From Bacteroidales bacterium (lineage in GTDB: Bacteria; Bacteroidota; Bacteroidia; Bacteroidales; UBA6680): a stretch of 64,000 nt of DNA. Every line of letters begins with the position of its first letter. Positions within the stretch are counted from its first letter, which is position 1. The DNA lies in the NCBI GenBank assembly GCA_025210735.1, contig JAOARD010000062.1, positions 90,091 through 154,090 of the forward strand, given 5' to 3'. The translations under genes and the position numbers were made by a program. This document shows positions 25,738-33,912 of the stretch, one piece after another. The notes beneath the pieces are model-generated. The model ran no database searches. It was not told the origin of the DNA and was given only the letters and a program-made list of their open reading frames with translations.

Positions 25738-26838
25738 TTATATGTAATTAATTGGATTTGTATTCACTTCCGATAAATAAGTGGCAAATTTAGTCATTTT
25801 TTTTGTAAGCAATTCATAAAAAATGCTTTTTGCATGTTTTTCGCTCTCATAATGACCTATATCTGCTATAATTATTGACTCTTCAGCATCAAAAAATTGA
25901 TGATACTTAAAATCTCCTGATATAAAAATATCAGCTTTTGACCTTATTGCATTGTTTAGCAAGAAGGACCCACTTCCACCGCAAACCGCAACACGTTCAA
26001 TTGGTTTATCAAACAATTTGGTATGTTTAATTACATCAAGTCCTAGTCTGCTTTTCAGATTTTTCAGAAAATCAATCTCAGACATGGGTTTTTCTATATT
26101 ACCAACTATCCCTAATCCTACACTGCTATTCTCTTGTGTAAGAGCATATATATCATAAGCAACCTCCTCATACGGATGAGCTTTGAGCATTGCTTTTACA
26201 ACACTACTCTTTTTATGTTTAGGAAAAATAGTCTCAAAACGAACCTCTTTCTCCTTGTGCAACTCTCCTACTGAACCAACAAAAGGATTTGCATCCTCAT
26301 TACCTCTGAATGTTCCTTGTCCATCGGCAGAGAATCCGCAACAATCGTAGTTCCCAATATTTCCTGCTCCGGCTTCAAATATCTTTGAACTAACATTCTC
26401 AAGATGTTTCTCAGGAATAAAAACAACCAGTTTGTACAGATCGTTATTTACTGGTTGTAATACCTGTTGGCTCTTTAAACCAATAATATCTGCTAAAACA
26501 CTATTTATACCTCCCTTTACACTATCAAGGTTTGTATGAGCTGCATAAATATTTATATCGTTCTTTATAGCTTTAATAACTATTCGTTCAGTATAATTAC
26601 TGTTATTAAATCTCTTTATCCCGGAAAAAACAACAGGATGATGAGATACAATCATATTTACACCTAAACTGATTGCTTCATCAACAACCTCTTCTGTAAC
26701 ATCCAGGCAAATAAGAGCACCATTAACACTATTATTATACTGACCTATTAAAAGCCCCGAATTATCATATGACTCCTGATATGATAATGGCGCAACTGAT
26801 TCTATAACTGAAACAACATCAGAAACTTTATATTCCAT
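25738..26838 (-). CDS. Nif3-like dinuclear metal-centre protein
   Basis: The 366-residue protein belongs to the NIF3/YbgI/DUF34 family that forms a toroidal hexamer with two metals per subunit. Ligand motifs are VSHHPVVF (His66, His67), YAAHTNLDSVKGGINS, and C-terminal ADIGHYESE. The extra roughly 130-residue insert in the middle (LYKLVVFIPEKHLENVSSKI onward) is the PII/CutA-like domain seen in longer family members. The function is disputed: a metal-dependent hydrolase or a metallochaperone. It sits directly between merR (no gap) and the zinc-ribbon gene. Confidence 0.92.
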   Translation of the reverse strand: MEYKVSDVVSVIESVAPLSYQESYDNSGLLIGQYNNSVNGALICLDVTEEVVDEAISLGVNMIVSHHPVVFSGIKRFNNSNYTERIVIKAIKNDINIYAAHTNLDSVKGGINSVLADIIGLKSQQVLQPVNNDLYKLVVFIPEKHLENVSSKIFEAGAGNIGNYDCCGFSADGQGTFRGNEDANPFVGSVGELHKEKEVRFETIFPKHKKSSVVKAMLKAHPYEEVAYDIYALTQENSSVGLGIVGNIEKPMSEIDFLKNLKSRLGLDVIKHTKLFDKPIERVAVCGGSGSFLLNNAIRSKADIFISGDFKYHQFFDAEESIIIADIGHYESEKHAKSIFYELLTKKMTKFATYLSEVNTNPINYI

Positions 26839-27174
26839 CTACAGCTCCTCTTTTATCTCATTAAGAAGTTCTTTAACCCCCTCTAACATTTTAATAACTT
26901 CATAGTTATTAATTGTATCTACCTTATTCTCTTTAAGTTTCTTTCTTGCCCCGTCAATTGTAAGTTTCTGCACCTTAACAAGGTGATAAATAAGCTTTAA
27001 GTTATCAAGATCCTGATTTGTAAACATCCTGTTACCCTTCTTATTCTTTTTGGGTTTAAGTATTGAGAACTCCTTTTCCCAATATCTTATTGTTGATGTA
27101 TTTACATTCAACATCTCAGCAACCTCTCCTATTGAATGAAACAGTTTCTCTACTTTTTTTTCTTTATAAGGCAC
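26839..27174 (-). CDS. MerR-family transcriptional regulator
   Basis: This short 111-residue MerR protein has the winged helix FHSIGEVAEMLNVNTSTIRYWEKEF at the N-terminus, FTNQDLDNLKLIYHLVKVQKLTIDGARKKL, and a brief C-terminal helix. It has no effector-binding domain and no cysteine-rich metal loop, so it is not a classical metal or drug sensor. It is the first gene of the operon with nif3 and the zinc-ribbon protein. The regulatory target is not known, and the 228-bp region shared with the divergent PQQ-type gene is an obvious candidate site. Confidence 0.9.
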   Translation of the reverse strand: MPYKEKKVEKLFHSIGEVAEMLNVNTSTIRYWEKEFSILKPKKNKKGNRMFTNQDLDNLKLIYHLVKVQKLTIDGARKKLKENKVDTINNYEVIKMLEGVKELLNEIKEEL

Positions 27175-27277
27175 TGTATTATTGATTTTTAATGAGTACT
27201 ATTCAATTTTGTATGTTATTAAATTTCTTGTTCACAACGCTATATAACAACGTTAACAATCTATGCTCAATTTTGTA

Positions 27278-27285
27278 TATATTTG
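27278..27285 (+). promoter_or_regulatory. -7 element upstream of the PQQ-propeller gene
   Basis: TATATTTG fits TAnnTTTG, but the position expected for TTTG (near 27255) reads TTAA-like sequence, so only half of the promoter consensus is present. The leader would be about 110 nt. Confidence 0.4.
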
Positions 27286-27402
27286 CCATCAAGTTATAAA
27301 ACAGAATATAACGTTATTAAATTACTAAAAACAAGCTAACTATACAAATATGTAAATTACTTACCTATATAAGTATCAAATATAAATAAAATTAAAAAGC
27401 AA

Positions 27403-28842
27403 ATGAAGTATACTATTAGAGTTATAATGATTCTGTTCATTATCTGTAAATTTAATTATGCTTATACTCAAACCCGAATTATATCCGGAACATTTTTAGG
27501 CAACGAGAAGAGAAATTTTTATGGCACACAAGCACCATCAAAATTAAATGTTAAGTGGAAAAGATATCTAGGTAAAGGAAGAACAGTTATCTCCAGAAGA
27601 CTAGGTGAAAGAATATGGGCTGGTGCCGGATGGACTGGTCAGCCATTAGTTGTTTTAGAGGACTCTATTCCTTATCTGATTCAGGGTGCCTATGATCATA
27701 ACCTAAAGAAAATAAACGCAAATACTGGGGAAATTATATGGCAATATAAGTTTGATGATGTTATTAAAGGAACCGGTACTATATGGCATAATAAGAAAGC
27801 TACAAACAAAGAGAATGAGTTTATAATATTACAGGGTAGCAGATTAGGTACAGAACACTTTCTTGATGCTAAGATTGTTCCAAGTTACAGAGCTGTATCA
27901 TATAATACAGGTAAAGAGTTATGGACAATGAATGTAAAATGGGGAGCCAGCTACAGTAGAGATGTTGATGGATCGGCATTAGTTATTAACGACACAGCTT
28001 ATATTGGACTTGAAAATGCACTGTTTACTGTTTTTGATCCAGATCCTAAAAATGCCAAAAAATATCAAGGTCTGAATCAACCTGTAATTTTTGAGGAGCA
28101 CAAATTATATCATAATAATGATAAAAAGAAACACAAAGGAAATCTTGTAACAGAATCATCACCATGTCGTCTTGGTAACAGAATATATGTAGCATCAGGT
28201 TCTGGCCATGTATATGGTTACAATCTTACAACACGAAAAATAGATTGGGATTTCTTTATAGGATCAGATATTGATGGTTCTGCAATTGCAACATTTGATA
28301 GCTGTATTCTTGTATCGATAGAGAAACAATATATTGATGGAAGAGGTGGTATATTAAAACTTGATCCCAAAAAAGATCCAAAAGATGCTGTTGTGTGGTT
28401 TCAACCAACAGCTGATAAAAAATTTGCTAGTTGGGAAGGTGGAATGATTGGTAGTGCAAGTACAAACGACTACTATATACAACCAAACGATTCTGTTCCA
28501 CATCTGGCTGCTTTTACAGCCATTGATGGTTATCTATATGTAGTTAATCATGCCGAGGTTACAGATAAAAAAGAGTTAGGCTTCGATAATAAAACGTATT
28601 ACAATACCCCAAAAATTGTCTTTAAGAAATACATTGGTCCTTCTATCTCAACAGCTCTTATAGTAGACAATAAGGTTATTGCAGCAGGTTACAACGGTAT
28701 ATATCTGTATGAGTTTGATAAAGATATGAACTTTAAATTGCTTGATAAATATCCTACAGGATTTGAATCTACTCCTGTTGTATATAACGGAAGAATTTAC
28801 GTTGCTTCAAGAGATGGTAATTTATATTGTTTTGGCGACTAA
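27403..28842 (+). CDS. Exported PQQ-type beta-propeller protein
   Basis: The 479-residue product has a signal peptide (ending near YAYTQ) and several blades of the quinoprotein-propeller type, such as INANTGEIIWQYKFDD, YNTGKELWTMNVKWG, YNLTTRKIDWDFFIG, and a C-terminal YNGRIYVASRDGNLYCFGD. Conserved calcium or PQQ ligands cannot be confirmed, so this is better seen as a structural propeller (BamB-like fold) than a dehydrogenase. It has no lipobox. It is monocistronic, with a terminator downstream. The function is unknown. Confidence 0.75.
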   Translation: MKYTIRVIMILFIICKFNYAYTQTRIISGTFLGNEKRNFYGTQAPSKLNVKWKRYLGKGRTVISRRLGERIWAGAGWTGQPLVVLEDSIPYLIQGAYDHNLKKINANTGEIIWQYKFDDVIKGTGTIWHNKKATNKENEFIILQGSRLGTEHFLDAKIVPSYRAVSYNTGKELWTMNVKWGASYSRDVDGSALVINDTAYIGLENALFTVFDPDPKNAKKYQGLNQPVIFEEHKLYHNNDKKKHKGNLVTESSPCRLGNRIYVASGSGHVYGYNLTTRKIDWDFFIGSDIDGSAIATFDSCILVSIEKQYIDGRGGILKLDPKKDPKDAVVWFQPTADKKFASWEGGMIGSASTNDYYIQPNDSVPHLAAFTAIDGYLYVVNHAEVTDKKELGFDNKTYYNTPKIVFKKYIGPSISTALIVDNKVIAAGYNGIYLYEFDKDMNFKLLDKYPTGFESTPVVYNGRIYVASRDGNLYCFGD

Positions 28843-28850
28843 GAATATTC

Positions 28851-28877
28851 AGAGTGCCTTTATGGCACTCTACTCTT
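28851..28877 (+). terminator. Hairpin after the propeller gene
   Basis: AGAGTGCC and GGCACTCT form a perfect 8-bp stem with a 5-nt loop. A short CTCTTTT follows on the plus strand. It separates the convergent M23 gene. Confidence 0.75.
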
Positions 28878-29849
28878 TTAATCAAATGCTTGTCCGCTAT
28901 TTGCTGCCAGCTGAATCATCTTATCAAACTGCTCCGGAGTAAGATCATTAAAGTAATAATTTATAGGATCTACTGGTTTGTTTGATATTCTAACCTCGTA
29001 ATGAAGATGTGGAGCCATACTCATTCCTGTACTACCAACATAACCAATAACCTGTCCGCGCTTAACTTTTTGCCCTTTACGTACAATAATCTTACTCATA
29101 TGTGCATATAGAGTAGAATAGTTATAACCATGATTGATTACCACCTTATTCCCATATCCTCGTTTTGAATGATCTACAGTTTTAATTACCCCATCGCCAG
29201 TAGCAAATATCTCTGTACCTGATGATGCAGTAAAATCCATTCCGTGATGCTCTTTAGGAACCTTATAAAAAGGGTGTATACGCATACCAAAAGGCGATGC
29301 CACCCGCTTAAGATCTCTGTTTGATATTGGTTGTATTGCAGGAATTGAACGCAACATATCCTCCTTATTCTTAACAAGGCTGATTATCTCGTCAAATGAT
29401 CTGGACTGAACATATAATCTTCGGGCAATATCATCTAATCTGTCTGAAGTGTTTTTAACCAGATCTGAATTAGGAAGTGCATCAAGTTCACTATTTCTAG
29501 AAGCCCCACCAATGCCTGCTACTCTCTTCTCCCACGGAATTGGCTCTGTAGCATAAATACTTCTGTAAATATTATCATCACGTTGTTGAATATCTTTTAA
29601 CACATTGTCAACACGATCAAACTTTTTATTAAGAGTCTGGTAGTACGACGTTAACATCTCGCACTCTCTCTTTAATTCTCTCTCTTTTGGTGTATCAAAA
29701 AACGAAGAGTAGATAATGTAGTAGATAAAAGCTATAAAGATACTGGCAGAAACATATGTTAGCAGTCTAAAAACACGTTTCCACTTAGATACAACAACTT
29801 CATCGTAATTTAATGTATCCTTATTAAACTTATATTTTACCTTACCCAT
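28878..29849 (-). CDS. Membrane-anchored M23 peptidoglycan endopeptidase (2)
   Basis: The 323-residue product has a cytoplasmic N-terminus of about 35 residues, one transmembrane segment (LLTYVSASIFIAFIYYIIYS), a coiled coil to about 160, and a LytM/M23 domain. The zinc ligands are seen in HHGMDFTAS and APHLHYEVR, with further motifs GYGNKVVINHGYNYSTLYAHM and GQVIGYVGSTG. It should cut peptidoglycan cross-links, or act as a regulator, in the periplasm. All visible catalytic residues are present. It lies 46 bp downstream of a paralogue with the same layout. Confidence 0.9.
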   Translation of the reverse strand: MGKVKYKFNKDTLNYDEVVVSKWKRVFRLLTYVSASIFIAFIYYIIYSSFFDTPKERELKRECEMLTSYYQTLNKKFDRVDNVLKDIQQRDDNIYRSIYATEPIPWEKRVAGIGGASRNSELDALPNSDLVKNTSDRLDDIARRLYVQSRSFDEIISLVKNKEDMLRSIPAIQPISNRDLKRVASPFGMRIHPFYKVPKEHHGMDFTASSGTEIFATGDGVIKTVDHSKRGYGNKVVINHGYNYSTLYAHMSKIIVRKGQKVKRGQVIGYVGSTGMSMAPHLHYEVRISNKPVDPINYYFNDLTPEQFDKMIQLAANSGQAFD

Positions 29850-29895
29850 AGCTACTTTTTTGAATCAGATATGCAATATAGCAATATTACGAGTA

Positions 29896-30849
29896 TTAAT
29901 TCTGCGTTTCACCACTTTTAACAACTTGCTGCAACTCCTCATCAGATATATCTCCTACATATAAAAGAGGATCTTTAGCTATATTTTTGTGGATAACCTC
30001 ATAATGCAAATGGGGTCCTGTTGAGGTACCACTATTTCCCATTTTTCCAATTAATGTACCTCTTGATACTACATCACCTTCTTTAACAAGAATCTTGCTA
30101 AGGTGTGCATATCTTGTTTTATATCCAAAGCCATGATCAATTAGTATCTCTCTACCATAGCCACGATTAGAAACTTTTGTAAGCTTAACCACTCCATCTC
30201 CTGTGGCATATATATCAACACCTATACTTCCGGCAAAATCAACACCTTTATGAGGAATATATCTATGCTTTACCGGATGTAATCTCATTCCAAATCTATC
30301 GCTTATTCTACGATAATCCTTTGACAGAAGAGGCGGTATTGCAGGCATTGCTGCTATCATTTTCTCTTTCTGGTGAGCCATTTCCTCAACCTTATCATAC
30401 GATTTAGATTGCATATAAAGTTGTCTCTCTAACTGATCAAGCGACTTTGTAGTACGTTTTACAATAGCAATATGATCCAGACCAACAACAGGTATCTTTA
30501 CCTCATTTCCTCCGGCACCAGCACGCCTTACATCACTTGGTATAGGATCCATCTCAAATACTTGTCTGTATTTCCTATTGTCATTTGTCTGTATCGCGTC
30601 AAGATAAGCAGCAACAATCTTCTGGTTATTTTCTAGTTTTTTGTATTCAGAAAGTATCTGCTCTTTCTGTTTCTGATACTCTTTCTGTTTTGGTGTTTGA
30701 AAGAAATAGGTAAAAATGGTTATATATACAATTGATAAGACAACCGACAGCAAAAAAAACGAGAGGTACTTAATTATAATAGCTCTCCTGCGCTTTGGTG
30801 TTTCGTTAAATTGTAGATTTTTATGGTCAAATGTAAACTCTTTTTTCAT
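29896..30849 (-). CDS. Membrane-anchored M23 peptidoglycan endopeptidase (1)
   Basis: The 317-residue paralogue of the next gene has an N-terminal cytoplasmic part, a transmembrane helix (YLSFFLLSVVLSIVYITIFT), a coiled coil, then an M23 domain with HKGVDFAGS and GPHLHYEVI zinc ligands, GYGREILIDHGFGYKTRYAHL and GTLIGKMGNSGTS. Both proteins share the PKxxEYQ/ERELK segment after the membrane helix and PIPxxxRxAGxGG before the catalytic part, so they are true duplicates. It is the first gene of the pair, driven by a consensus promoter, and divergent from alaS. Confidence 0.9.
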   Translation of the reverse strand: MKKEFTFDHKNLQFNETPKRRRAIIIKYLSFFLLSVVLSIVYITIFTYFFQTPKQKEYQKQKEQILSEYKKLENNQKIVAAYLDAIQTNDNRKYRQVFEMDPIPSDVRRAGAGGNEVKIPVVGLDHIAIVKRTTKSLDQLERQLYMQSKSYDKVEEMAHQKEKMIAAMPAIPPLLSKDYRRISDRFGMRLHPVKHRYIPHKGVDFAGSIGVDIYATGDGVVKLTKVSNRGYGREILIDHGFGYKTRYAHLSKILVKEGDVVSRGTLIGKMGNSGTSTGPHLHYEVIHKNIAKDPLLYVGDISDEELQQVVKSGETQN

Positions 30850-30892
30850 TATAAATCAGTGCTCCTGCTAAAATCAACGTAGAAAATAACTA

Positions 30893-30923
30893 CAAATCTA
30901 AAAGAAATCAATAATTTTGCAAA
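30893..30923 (-). promoter_or_regulatory. Promoter of the M23 gene pair, overlapping alaS -7 box
   Basis: On the minus strand TTTG (30920-30923) and TAGATTTG (30893-30900) are exactly 19 bp apart, a full Bacteroidota promoter match 44 bp before the start codon. On the plus strand TAATTTTG (30912-30919) overlaps the same DNA and could be the -7 box of alaS, so the two divergent promoters interlock. Confidence 0.65.
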
Positions 30924-30965
30924 GTTTTTTACTTTGAAATATATAAAACAATAAAATATATAGAG

Positions 30966-33590
30966 ATGGATTCTAAAGAGTTAAGACAATCTTTTTTAGA
31001 CTTTTTTGCGTCAAAATCACATAAAATTGTTTCTTCTGCACCAATGGTCATAAAAAATGACCCGACATTAATGTTCACAAATGCAGGTATGAATCAGTTT
31101 AAGGATTTGTTTTTAGGTAACAGCCCTATTCTGAATAAAAGGGTTTCTAACTCGCAAAAATGTCTTAGAGTATCAGGTAAACATAACGACCTTGAAGAGG
31201 TAGGACACGATACATATCATCACACAATGTTTGAGATGCTTGGTAACTGGTCTTTCGGCGATTATTTCAAAGAAGAAGCTATAGCCTGGGCATGGGAGTA
31301 CCTTACAGAAACACTAAAGATTGATAAAGAATCGCTATATATTACTGTTTTTGAAGGATGCGAAGAGAGTGGTCTTTCACGCGATCAGGAAGCTGCTGAT
31401 ATATGGAAAAAATATATCTCTGAGGATAGAATTATTAATGGTAATAAAAAAGATAACTTCTGGGAGATGGGCGATCAGGGACCATGCGGACCTTGCTCTG
31501 AGATACATATTGATATAAGACCAGAAGAGGAGAAAGCCAAGCAGTCAGGTAAAGAACTTGTAAACATGGACCATCCGGAGGTTATTGAAATCTGGAACCT
31601 TGTGTTTATGGAGTTTAACCGTAAAGCAAGTGGCGATCTTGAGAAGCTGCCACACAAACATGTTGATACCGGAATGGGATTTGAGCGTTTGTGTATGGTT
31701 ATGGAAAAAACCAGATCAAATTATGATACATCAGTATTCCAACCTCTTATTCAGAAGATTGCATCGCTTTCTGGTATAAAATATGGAGAAAATGAGGAGA
31801 ACGATATTGCTATGAGAGTTATCTCTGACCACTGTCGTGCAGTATCATTTGCAATTGCTGATGGTCAGTTACCTTCTAACAACAAAGCAGGTTATGTAAT
31901 ACGCAGAATTCTGAGAAGAGCAATCAGATATGGTTACACATACCTTAATTTTAATGAACCATTCATAAACCAATTAGTTCCTATACTAATTGAGAACATG
32001 GGTGATACATTCACTGAACTTAAGAAACAACAATCGTTAATTGAGAAGGTTATAAAAGAGGAAGAGGTTTCATTCCTTAAAACACTTGCTACTGGAATAC
32101 GTCTGCTTGATCAGATAATTGATGAGACCAAGAAGAAAGATTACAAAACTATTCCCGGTAAGATAGCATTTGAACTATATGATACTTATGGCTTCCCGCT
32201 AGACCTTACTGAACTTATTCTTAAGGAGAAAGATCTCGTTGTAAACCGTCGTGAATTTGAAAAGGAAATGGAGCAACAAAAAGAGAGATCAAGATCGGCA
32301 GGTACTGTAGAGACAGATGACTGGGTTGAGATTCTAGATGACGATAAAGAGGAATTTATAGGTTATGATTTTCTTGATACCGACATCAGAATAACAAGAT
32401 ACAGAACTATAAAGCAGAAGAAAAAGACTCTTTATCATCTTGTATTCAACTACACACCATTTTATGCCGAATCAGGTGGTCAGGTAGGTGATTGTGGTAT
32501 TATATATAACGATGATGAAAAAATTAAGATTCTTGATACAAAAAAGGAGCATAATGTAATTATCCACATAACTGATAAGATGCCTAACGATGCAACAAAA
32601 TCGTTTAAAGCAAGTGTTAACAAAGACAGCAGACAGTCAACTGCAAATAACCACACTGCTACTCACTTGTTGCACATGGTATTAAGAGATGTTCTTGGGA
32701 GCCACGTTGAGCAGAAAGGTTCGCTTGTTCATCCTGACTATCTGAGATTCGATTTCTCTCACTTTGAGAAGGTAACTGATGAGCAGATGGTTGAGATTGA
32801 GAACAAGGTAAACAAACTTATCAGAAAAAACATTCAGCTTGAAGAGCACCGTGCTATTCCAATGACTAAGGCAACAGAGATGGGTGCAATGGCTCTTTTT
32901 GGAGAGAAGTATGGTGACCTTGTACGTGTTATTAAGTATGACGATTCTATTGAGCTTTGTGGTGGTACACACGTAAATGCAACTGGTGAAATTGGTCATT
33001 TCAGATTACTGTCTGAGAGCTCTGTGGCTGCAGGAATAAGAAGAATTGAGGCTGTTACGGGTGATAAAGCTGACGAATATATAGTTAACACAATGAATAT
33101 CTTCAGAGAGCTTACAACTATTGTAGGTAACCCTAAGAATATCAAGCAGAGTGTTGAAAAGGTACTATTTGAAAACCAACAGCTAAATAAGAAAGTTGAT
33201 GTATTTATTCGCGAACAGGTAAAGATTATTAAAAACGATCTTATAAGCGAAGTAAAGAGTATAGATAACTTTAATATAATTGCTAAGAAGATTGAGATTG
33301 ATTCAGCTGATTCTATTAGGGATATTGCTTTCCAGATAAAGGATAGTGTTGATAACCTTGTATTGATACTTGGTGCAGAACTACAAGGGAAAGCAAACCT
33401 TACAGTAATGTTATCAGAAAATCTGGTAAAAGAGAACGGACTAAATGCCGGACAGATAGTAAGAGAAGCTGCTAAAGAAATTCAGGGTGGCGGAGGTGGT
33501 CAGCCATTCTTTGCAACTGCAGGAGGTAAAAAACCAGAAAACCTTGAGATAGCAATAGAAAAAGCTAAAAACATAATATTGAATAAATAG
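30966..33590 (+). CDS. alaS: Alanyl-tRNA synthetase
   Basis: AlaS charges tRNA-Ala. The 874-residue sequence begins with the class II catalytic core (MFTNAGMNQFKDLFLG, TYHHTMFEMLGNWSFGDYFK). It then has the tRNA-recognition region, the editing domain with zinc ligands HTATHLLH and CGGTHVNATGEIG, and a C-terminal coiled/DHHA1 domain ending with GGGGGQPFFATAGGKKPE. Full length with no interruptions. It is followed by its own terminator. Confidence 0.97.
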   Translation: MDSKELRQSFLDFFASKSHKIVSSAPMVIKNDPTLMFTNAGMNQFKDLFLGNSPILNKRVSNSQKCLRVSGKHNDLEEVGHDTYHHTMFEMLGNWSFGDYFKEEAIAWAWEYLTETLKIDKESLYITVFEGCEESGLSRDQEAADIWKKYISEDRIINGNKKDNFWEMGDQGPCGPCSEIHIDIRPEEEKAKQSGKELVNMDHPEVIEIWNLVFMEFNRKASGDLEKLPHKHVDTGMGFERLCMVMEKTRSNYDTSVFQPLIQKIASLSGIKYGENEENDIAMRVISDHCRAVSFAIADGQLPSNNKAGYVIRRILRRAIRYGYTYLNFNEPFINQLVPILIENMGDTFTELKKQQSLIEKVIKEEEVSFLKTLATGIRLLDQIIDETKKKDYKTIPGKIAFELYDTYGFPLDLTELILKEKDLVVNRREFEKEMEQQKERSRSAGTVETDDWVEILDDDKEEFIGYDFLDTDIRITRYRTIKQKKKTLYHLVFNYTPFYAESGGQVGDCGIIYNDDEKIKILDTKKEHNVIIHITDKMPNDATKSFKASVNKDSRQSTANNHTATHLLHMVLRDVLGSHVEQKGSLVHPDYLRFDFSHFEKVTDEQMVEIENKVNKLIRKNIQLEEHRAIPMTKATEMGAMALFGEKYGDLVRVIKYDDSIELCGGTHVNATGEIGHFRLLSESSVAAGIRRIEAVTGDKADEYIVNTMNIFRELTTIVGNPKNIKQSVEKVLFENQQLNKKVDVFIREQVKIIKNDLISEVKSIDNFNIIAKKIEIDSADSIRDIAFQIKDSVDNLVLILGAELQGKANLTVMLSENLVKENGLNAGQIVREAAKEIQGGGGGQPFFATAGGKKPENLEIAIEKAKNIILNK

Positions 33591-33610
33591 TAGTATTTAC
33601 ATACATAAGA

Positions 33611-33638
33611 GAAAGCTGCCAATAGGCGGCTTTTTCTT
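33611..33638 (+). terminator. Terminator of alaS
   Basis: AAAGCTGCC and GGCGGCTTT pair (9 bp, one G-U) around AATA, followed by TTCTTT. Confidence 0.85.
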
Positions 33639-33859
33639 TATTGTTACTTCCCAGAACCAAACTAACGGTCAAATTCAAAAATCTGACCCAAACAAGCTCG
33701 TAAAATACAAATTCCAAAACAAACCCCTGTTTACAAGCAATTTAATTAACGTAAACAACAATTATATCTGGCTTTATCTACCATTATTCATCAGATAAAG
33801 CCAAATATAAAGATTCTATTACATCACAATACGTAGGCTTTGGCATAATTTTATAAAAC
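33639..33859. other. Unexplained hairpin in alaS/TonB-receptor intergenic region
   Basis: There is no ORF of note between the two converging genes (33591-33912). Besides the two terminators, TGGCTTTATCT (33769-33779) and AGATAAAGCCA (33793-33803) form a perfect 11-bp inverted repeat with a 13-nt loop. It has no T tract on either side, so it is not an obvious terminator. Confidence 0.45.
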
Positions 33860-33890
33860 AAAAAAAGAGGATACCGAAGCATCCTCTTTC
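33860..33890 (-). terminator. Terminator of the TonB-dependent receptor gene
   Basis: On the minus strand AAAGAGGATGC pairs with GTATCCTCTTT (one G-U) around a TTCG tetraloop, followed by a T run. Confidence 0.88.
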
Positions 33891-33912
33891 TTGAATTTTA
33901 TCTAAAAATATA

